In this document: positions 58,101-64,000 of the stretch, piece by piece
Numbering within the stretch: position 1 is the stretch's first letter
How the letters are laid out: every line of letters begins with the position of its first letter
NCBI GenBank assembly: GCA_016712035.1
Contig: JADJRT010000001.1
Coordinates: 558,001-622,000, forward strand
Origin: Flammeovirgaceae bacterium
GTDB lineage: Bacteria > Bacteroidota > Bacteroidia > Cytophagales > Cyclobacteriaceae
Length of the DNA: 64,000 bases
Direction: 5' to 3'
Notes under the pieces: model-generated
Databases searched by the model: none
What the model saw: only the letters and a program-made list of their open reading frames with translations
What the model was told of the DNA's origin: nothing
Position numbers and translations under genes: made by a program

Positions 58101-59656
58101 AGTGGGATTCCTTATATCATTGTTGCCGATGCTAAAATCACCCCCGAAGGAAATGAAGTGTTGATTTTAGAGAACGCAAAAATTGGACAACTAAAAAATA
58201 CGGTGATCATTCTCGATACACTCAATGGCTATCACCGTCTTACGGAAGGCGTGGTTGATATTATTTCCCGAAAGGAATTTGCTGGCTACGCTACCTATCA
58301 ATATGTGAATGCTGTTAACGATACATTCGCCATTAAAATGACAGACTTTCGCCTTGAACCCATAACGGAAGAAACGCGAAACAAAAAACAACGTGGCGGT
58401 CCGCTAATGCAAACTGTAGGAAATGGCGCTGTTATAGAAAGCAATAATATTCTGGTGTCGCCCCGTATTTTCTACAAAGGCGATATGACCATGTTTGCGA
58501 CCAAGCCGGCTTTACAATTACGTGGCTTTGTAAAACTTGATCTGAAGAATATCAAAAATTATAACACCTGGCTTCAGTATACGCAAAGCGGTGACGAAAA
58601 AGATATCTACCTCAACTTTGATAACTCAATAACCGAAGAAGGACGAAAAGCAGATGCCGGACTTCATTTTGCAGAGGACAATGATCTTTACATAACCTTT
58701 GTATTCGACAAGAAAGATCCGGGTGATGATGATTTCTTTTTGCCAAGTGGATCCCTTTATTATGAAAAAGAGAGCAAGGAATTTAGAATAGAAGATCGCC
58801 AAAAAGCTGCTGGTGAAAAATTGGCAGGAAAAGTCTTTGCTTATAATGAAGAGAAACAAGAGGTTCGGTTTGAAGGACCGATTAACTTCTTTAAGGGAAA
58901 CAAGGATTTTAATTTGACGGCTTCGGCTTTAGGATCGGGTAATCTGGAGACCAATGATATCAAAATGAATTCGTTCGTCATGGCAGATATGAATATTCCC
59001 ACGATGGCGTATCAACTGATGGCCACCAACATTACTGGAAGTAATCAACAATGAAGGAGTTAAAGAAGAGGGTCTTGGAGATCAAACAGATTTACTTTAT
59101 AAGATTGCCGACATAGTTGGCGAACGGGCAGTAAAGGACTATGAACAGAGGTCATTACAAGCTTATACTCCGTTGGCTTCTGTGCCCGGTTTATTGAAAC
59201 CGTTGGTGATAGCAAACGCTAACCTTAAATGGTCGCAAGAACATAAATCGTTTTACAGTGAAGGACTATTAGGTATTAGCCATATGGGCAAGTATGATAT
59301 TAATGGTGCCTTTGAAGGGTTTATGGAAATCAGAAAAAACGAAGATGGCGCACCTGTCTTTCACCTTTTTATCAAAGCCTCACCCGAGTCGTGGTATTAT
59401 TTTGGAATGGAAGACAATCGACTCATGGTTCATTCATCGCTACCAACGTTCAATGATTTAATAATAAAAAACCAACGCGAGCAAGGCTAAAATAGGTGAG
59501 TTAGTTTTCATCCCGGGCACGGATGATGAGACCCTTGCCTTTATAAATCGGTACCGCCAAATCTATTATGGCCTTGAAGCCCCGTATGATCTTTCGAGTG
59601 GTAGCGCCTCAAAGAAGAAGGATAAGAAGAAAGATGAAGAAGACGATGGCTTTTAA
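55114..59656 (+). CDS. Very large uncharacterised secreted protein (four frameshifts)
   Basis: About 1512 residues after correction, starting at GTG 55114 with a signal peptide (VFSYIIALLVSTAGVFAQ). The body is mostly beta-rich, with segments such as GLFALREKLFIGEGGRFDW, QGKLRYIGKVSTF, AEYDIKTQQLKVSGIPYII and ARWDLTTQKIVMNKA, which recall long beta-taco or jelly-roll exported proteins but match no family I can name. Four extra bases break it: near 56641 (joining EGR to DNLKVHS), near 57178 (GTATTTTTTT should be one T shorter; FFVVPPFKLDS follows), near 59036 (TNILEVINNEG) and near 59482 (EQAKIGELVFIPGTDDE). The C-terminus is very acidic and Lys-rich (KKKDKKKDEEDDGF). Function unknown. Confidence 0.7.
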
Positions 59657-59731
59657 GCCACATAACCTTCCATCACATTTTGTTTTCCCTGCTCTTCAGA
59701 TTCTGTAACTTTTCCTCTCAATTTCTTCCCT

Positions 59732-62311
59732 ATGAAAAAAAATTTACTTCTCGCTGTATTTACGATTTGCGCTTCTTTAACCTTCGCTCAAAACAATTAC
59801 TTCTTTCCAACTGGTGTAACTTTTGATCCGGTTATTCCCACACCCGAACAGTTTCTAGGTTACCCGATTGGGGATTGGCATACACGCCACGATCGGATTG
59901 TTCCATATTTTCAAGAGTTGGCCCGGGTATCGCCTAAAGCGCATTTTCAAATTATTGGATACACCAACGAACGCAGGCCGCAAGTGGTGCTTACCATTAC
60001 AAGTCCTGAGAATTATGCCCGAATCGAGGAGATCCGAAAAGAGCATTTAAAATTAGCGGACCCTTCACAGTCAGTAAATGTTTCCACTATGCCCGTAGTT
60101 ATTACGCACGGCTATAACGTACATGGTAATGAGCCCAGCAGTAGCGAGGCAGCTATGTTAACAGCGTATTACCTGATTGCTGCACAAGGCGATGAAGCGA
60201 ATAAGACCTTACTGGATGCGATCATTCATATCGATCCTAATTATAATCCTGATGGCCGCGACCGGCACAGCAACTGGGCCAATATGCATAAAGGATTTCC
60301 TCCGGTATCAGATCCTATGGATCGTGAACACAATGAAGTTTGGCCTGGTGGAAGATTTAATCATTATTGGTTTGATCTCAATCGGGATTGGTTGCCGTTG
60401 GCACACGTGGAAAGTCGAAACCGGATTGAATTTTTTCATCAGTGGTTGCCCAATGTGTGCACCGACTATCATGAAATGGGAACTAACTCGACCAATTTCT
60501 TTGAGCCAACAAAACCTATCGGGTCGGAAAATCCGGTTATACCCCGCGCCAACTATGATCAATTGAATCCGTTGTTCGCAAAATATTTTGCCAAAGCTAT
60601 GGACGATATTGGATCACTGTATTTCTCCAAAGAGAATTTTGATAATTCGTATCCCGGCTATGGCTCTACCTATCCGGATATACATGGTGGATTGGGATTA
60701 GTTTTTGAACAAGCCAGTTCGCGCGGCCATGTTCAGAAAAGTTCTACGAAAGAAGTTACGTTTGCCTTCACTATTCGCAACCATGTGCGCACGAGTTTGG
60801 CTACCGTGAAAGCCGGTGTTGAAAATCGGGAGCTGTTACTCAAGCATCAGCAGGAATATTTTAAGTCTGCCTTAGATGAAGGAAAAAAGTCAGCTATCAA
60901 AGCTTACGTTTTTGGCGATAGTAAAGACCAGAGTCGGACAAAAGCTTTTGCAGATTTATTATTGAAACATCGCATAGAGACGTATGCGCTGTCTGCTGAC
61001 CTGACTATAGGCGCAAATAAATATGAAAAAGGAAAAGCGTTTGTGGTTACTACCGATCAAACGCAATATCGAATGGTGCGCAGCATGTTCGAGAAAGTAA
61101 CTTCTTTTTATGATAGCGTTTTTTATGATGCTTCCACATGGACTATGGCGCTTGCCTATGGTGTTCCACATGATCCTATTGGCGCATCAATAAAAGTTTC
61201 AAAAGGAGATAAAATTAAATCTCAGGACTTAGTGGCCACGCCACCACCGGTTGCCAAATCAACCTATGCCTATTTAATTGATTGGAATGAATACAATGCA
61301 TCACGTGCGTTGTATTACCTGCTTTCGAAAAATGTATATGTTAAAGCAGCCTTTAAACCATTTGCGACAACCGTCAATGGCACGAAGAGACAGTTTGGCT
61401 ATGGAACCTTAATGATTCCAGTGGCCGACCAGGATCTTTCGGCTGATGAACTTTTTACTGCCATGCAAGAAGCTTCTGCTACTTCTGGACTGGAGATTTA
61501 CTCAGTAGCTACCGGCTTTAATCTGGAAGGCGTTGATCTGGGCAGTGGAAACGTACGCACCGTACAAATGCCTAAAGTAGTTATGCTGGTAGGCGATGGC
61601 GTGGCAGCCACGGATGCGGGCGCGCATTGGTTTTTGTTAGACTCTAAATTGAAGATGCCCATCACGAAAGTAAATACCAGCCAATTTGGCCAGCTTAGAA
61701 TCAGTGACTACAACACATTGATTTTGGTTTCAGGAAACTATGGCATACTGGGCGAGGCCGGAGTTTCAAAAATTAAGGCATGGGTACAACAGGGCGGAAC
61801 CTTGATTTTAGAAAAGTATGCGATTAGTTGGGCGATCAATAACAAATTGATTGATGAACAATTGACTAAAGAGGATGAGACAGAAAAGAATGCCAAGCGA
61901 TTGGACTATGTAATAGCTGGAGATTATCAGGGCTCACGGGCTATTGGGGGTTCGATTTATCAGGCCAACTTAGACATTACGCACCCCTTAGGTTTTGGGT
62001 TTTCAAACCGTACCCTTTCTGTATATCGAAATCATACTGTATTTATCGAGCCAAGCAAAAACCCTTTCAATACGGTCATTAAGTATACAGCTAGCCCATT
62101 GCTGAGCGGTTATATTCATCCAACCAATTTGGCCAAAATCAAAAACTCAGTTTCACTGCAAGTGAGTAACATAGGGCAGGGTCGCGCCATTTTATTTGTT
62201 GATGATCCGGCCTTTAGAGGTTATTGGAATGGCACCAACAAATTATTCTTTAATGCGCTGTTCTTCGGTTCGCACATTAGTGCTCCACGCTTTGAAGCTG
62301 CGGAGGAATAG
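59732..62311 (+). CDS. M14-family zinc carboxypeptidase
   Basis: This 859-residue secreted protein has a signal peptide (LLLAVFTICASLTFAQ). The M14 domain shows the HxxE zinc motif in HGYNVHGNEPSSSEAAM, the second zinc His in CTDYHEMGTNST, FDLNRDWLPLAHVE and a Glu in GGLGLVFEQASSRG. From about residue 370 a long C-terminal region (MVLVGD-like KVVMLVGDGV, LILVSGNYGILGEAG, GGTLILEK) resembles a glutamine-amidotransferase-like fold. It probably removes residues from peptides or cell-wall fragments. A -7-like TAACTTTT lies upstream. Frame intact. Confidence 0.9.
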   Translation: MKKNLLLAVFTICASLTFAQNNYFFPTGVTFDPVIPTPEQFLGYPIGDWHTRHDRIVPYFQELARVSPKAHFQIIGYTNERRPQVVLTITSPENYARIEEIRKEHLKLADPSQSVNVSTMPVVITHGYNVHGNEPSSSEAAMLTAYYLIAAQGDEANKTLLDAIIHIDPNYNPDGRDRHSNWANMHKGFPPVSDPMDREHNEVWPGGRFNHYWFDLNRDWLPLAHVESRNRIEFFHQWLPNVCTDYHEMGTNSTNFFEPTKPIGSENPVIPRANYDQLNPLFAKYFAKAMDDIGSLYFSKENFDNSYPGYGSTYPDIHGGLGLVFEQASSRGHVQKSSTKEVTFAFTIRNHVRTSLATVKAGVENRELLLKHQQEYFKSALDEGKKSAIKAYVFGDSKDQSRTKAFADLLLKHRIETYALSADLTIGANKYEKGKAFVVTTDQTQYRMVRSMFEKVTSFYDSVFYDASTWTMALAYGVPHDPIGASIKVSKGDKIKSQDLVATPPPVAKSTYAYLIDWNEYNASRALYYLLSKNVYVKAAFKPFATTVNGTKRQFGYGTLMIPVADQDLSADELFTAMQEASATSGLEIYSVATGFNLEGVDLGSGNVRTVQMPKVVMLVGDGVAATDAGAHWFLLDSKLKMPITKVNTSQFGQLRISDYNTLILVSGNYGILGEAGVSKIKAWVQQGGTLILEKYAISWAINNKLIDEQLTKEDETEKNAKRLDYVIAGDYQGSRAIGGSIYQANLDITHPLGFGFSNRTLSVYRNHTVFIEPSKNPFNTVIKYTASPLLSGYIHPTNLAKIKNSVSLQVSNIGQGRAILFVDDPAFRGYWNGTNKLFFNALFFGSHISAPRFEAAEE

Positions 62312-62336
62312 ACGAAGAGAATATTACAATTGAGAT

Positions 62337-62376
62337 AGGAGTTTGGGTGAAGCGATCCGGACTCCTTTTATTTTCT
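62337..62376 (+). terminator. Terminator after the M14 gene
   Basis: AGGAGTTTGG pairs with CCGGACTCCT over 10 bp (two G-U pairs), followed by TTTTATTTT. It overlaps the end of the convergent DinB-like gene. Confidence 0.75.
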
Positions 62377-62961
62377 TATAGTACCCGTTAACACATTCAC
62401 TTTGTCAGAGAATGGATTCCCCGAAGCTCTGCGCATAGAAACAATTTGTCCTACGTGCCAGAGGCAGTCGGCTATGGGTCCGTTTAATTGATTCCAGAAA
62501 GCGTATTCTGTCTTTTGCTCACCCGAACCAAAAATCATACTGTAGCTTTCAAGTTGAGTATCGGTACTTGCCCGAAAGCGATCACTTATAGTTTTTAGAT
62601 TCATTAACGTCTGCGTTTTCATTTCTTCAAATGAAATTTTTGAGTTCTGTTTCCGTAGGGTTGGTGTATGCGTAGTTGTATTCAATAGGGTAATGGACAT
62701 GCCATGAATATGCTCAATAGTTTCGAGGCAGGTTCGCGCATCGGCACCAGGCTTATACGAAAGATCTTCAGATCGTAATCCTTCGGTGGCCCAGTAAAAG
62801 CGAAACCCAAGTCCATCGATCATGCGAGAAGCAACTCCGCCAGCACTAATTTTTTCAGGCGCTGAAGGTATCTCATAGTAGGGAATTTGTCCATGGACCG
62901 GGCTTGATGTAATTCCGATATATAGAAGTATGACAGCTGCTATTTTGTGTTTTGAATTCAT
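62368..62961 (-). CDS. Secreted DinB-like four-helix protein
   Basis: This 197-residue protein has a signal peptide (AAVILLYIGITSSPVHG) and a DinB-like helix bundle with likely metal-site His in TIEHIHGMSITL and WHVGQIVSMRRASGNP (start of the third and last helices), with FYWATEGLRSEDLSYKPGADARTCLE before them. DinB-like proteins are metal-binding and include thiol transferases; being exported is unusual and the function is unknown. A -7-like TAACTTTC lies upstream on the minus strand. Confidence 0.72.
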   Translation of the reverse strand: MNSKHKIAAVILLYIGITSSPVHGQIPYYEIPSAPEKISAGGVASRMIDGLGFRFYWATEGLRSEDLSYKPGADARTCLETIEHIHGMSITLLNTTTHTPTLRKQNSKISFEEMKTQTLMNLKTISDRFRASTDTQLESYSMIFGSGEQKTEYAFWNQLNGPIADCLWHVGQIVSMRRASGNPFSDKVNVLTGTIRK

Positions 62962-63050
62962 AGGATGTATTTATTTGAAAGTTATCTTTTCACGAAGCTA
63001 ATGTAAACCTCATTCAGTATAGCTTATAATCTAGTTTATGGTTTATCAGT

Positions 63051-63848
63051 CTATATGAGTGGATTTAAAGCGGAAGCGGCTTCTAATCCAATCTCTTGAC
63101 CTTGCAGCCAACGCTGTCGGTCTTTCTCCTGCCACTCGTTAATAGGTTCTGAAATTTTTGCGCCATCCTCATAATAAATGATGGTCATTACTTCGCGCAT
63201 AATTTTAGAAGAATTACCCGGTGCTTTGTGCAAAATAAGTCCGGCATGAAAGGTGGCATCTCCGGCTTGCATTTGATCAGGCATAAACACAGGGTATCCT
63301 TTTTCTGTTACATGCTCATCTAACTCTTTTTCAGATTCATCGGAGATTTCAAGATTTTTTACCAATCCATCCTTATGGGAGCCGCCAGCAAAAGTTAGCA
63401 TGCCCATATCGGTCGTAATATCTATCAAGGGCATCCACAGGGTAATAGTACTCTTTGTTTCCAATGGCCAATAGTATTGATCTTGATGCCACGGTGTAAA
63501 TCCGCCACCGGGTTCTTTAAAAAGCGCCTGATCGTGATAAAGACGTACCCGATTAACCCCCATGAGTTGTGCCGCTACTGAAGCAAACTTCTTAGCCAAT
63601 GTAAATTCTTTGACCTTCGCGTCTGCTTCCCATAAGTTCATGGTTTGTAGAAATGCTTTGCCATAAGTATCCCGGTCTTCCATCTTTCGCGACTCAGGAT
63701 TAAGCTTTTTCACTGCATCCAGAATCCATGGCCGGTAATGGGCAATCTCGTCTTGAGTGGCCAAATTTCTAATGAGCGCATAGCCCTTCTGTTGGTATGC
63801 TGAGATCAGGTCATGATTTATATTGAAGCGATCCTTTAATGTATCCAT
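63051..63848 (-). CDS. Phytanoyl-CoA dioxygenase-like 2OG-Fe(II) oxygenase
   Basis: This 265-residue protein has the iron site HxD in WHQDQYYW (about residues 120-127), a distal His in TFHAGLILHKA and Arg/His residues for 2-oxoglutarate. The N-terminus QQKGYALIRNLATQDEI is typical of PhyH. The substrate is unknown. I use ATG 63848 (MDTLKDRF) over the TTG at 63860. No gene partner is obvious on either side. Confidence 0.82.
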   Translation of the reverse strand: MDTLKDRFNINHDLISAYQQKGYALIRNLATQDEIAHYRPWILDAVKKLNPESRKMEDRDTYGKAFLQTMNLWEADAKVKEFTLAKKFASVAAQLMGVNRVRLYHDQALFKEPGGGFTPWHQDQYYWPLETKSTITLWMPLIDITTDMGMLTFAGGSHKDGLVKNLEISDESEKELDEHVTEKGYPVFMPDQMQAGDATFHAGLILHKAPGNSSKIMREVMTIIYYEDGAKISEPINEWQEKDRQRWLQGQEIGLEAASALNPLI

Positions 63849-64000
63849 ACTTGAAATCAATTGATTTATTGAAGTTATAAGTTACTTGGATCTAAATCAA
63901 AGCAATGAACCTTGATTAAAAATATTAAGATATAGTTATGATAAGACTAATAATTAGTGACATTTGTATTACCTATGGCAAATAGAGTTTACTTGACACC

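Noticed and set aside
63975..64000. ATG at the window end (MANRVYLTP) as a new gene
   Set aside because: Only nine codons are visible, so it cannot be supported; it may be a real start continuing outside.

Overview
The window is chromosomal DNA from a Bacteroidota bacterium, most likely a Cytophagales member. The evidence is the Bacteroidota housekeeping block yqeY-cvpA-hydrolase-CBS-nadK-porG-uppS-bamA-ompH-ompH with divergent pdxJ, many PorT/OmpW-type barrels and lipoproteins, a long-form IspH, a propeller-type histidine kinase, and promoters of the TTTG-N(18-22)-TAnnTTTG kind used by the Bacteroidota primary sigma factor. I saw no rRNA, tRNA, CRISPR array, insertion sequence or prophage. 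Once the interrupted genes are joined, no stretch over 300 bases lacks a gene.

Layout. 1-6535: end of a methyltransferase, two lipoproteins, prfA (minus) and a fused 5-oxoprolinase/hydantoinase. 6520-16398 (minus): a roughly 10 kb envelope operon from yqeY to the two OmpH/Skp chaperones, closed by a strong terminator. 16470-24746: pdxJ, a secreted esterase, a small two-component pair, an LEA-like lipoprotein, a 2OG-Fe(II) oxygenase, fumC, a coiled-coil protein and a glycine-rich collagen-like protein. 24748-36506: recJ-lptB, GH3-like enzyme, S9 peptidase, ribosome-associated protein, rRNA methyltransferase, MORN lipoprotein, degP, ispH. 36534-45048: TonB receptor, propeller sensor kinase, barrel, LuxR-type regulator, lipoprotein, barrel. 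45112-54956: three tandem M1 metallopeptidases, HupE/UreJ protein, DUF6702 protein, tpiA and prmA. 55114-63848: a very large unrecognised secreted protein, an M14 carboxypeptidase, a DinB-like protein and a phytanoyl-CoA dioxygenase-like protein.

The most striking property is technical. About 25 single-base indels, most in short homopolymers, plus two in-frame stops, break at least 17 genes. Several of these (prfA, tpiA, nadK, ispH) should be essential. In nearly every case moving one base restores a full-length family member. This pattern is best explained by residual long-read assembly errors, not by gene decay, so I report whole-gene spans and the place of each break. Among biological observations, the most interesting are a palindrome repeated after both genes of the propeller-kinase/regulator pair, a sigma-54-like promoter before degP, the M1 triplication beside HupE and DUF6702, and the large unknown secreted protein.
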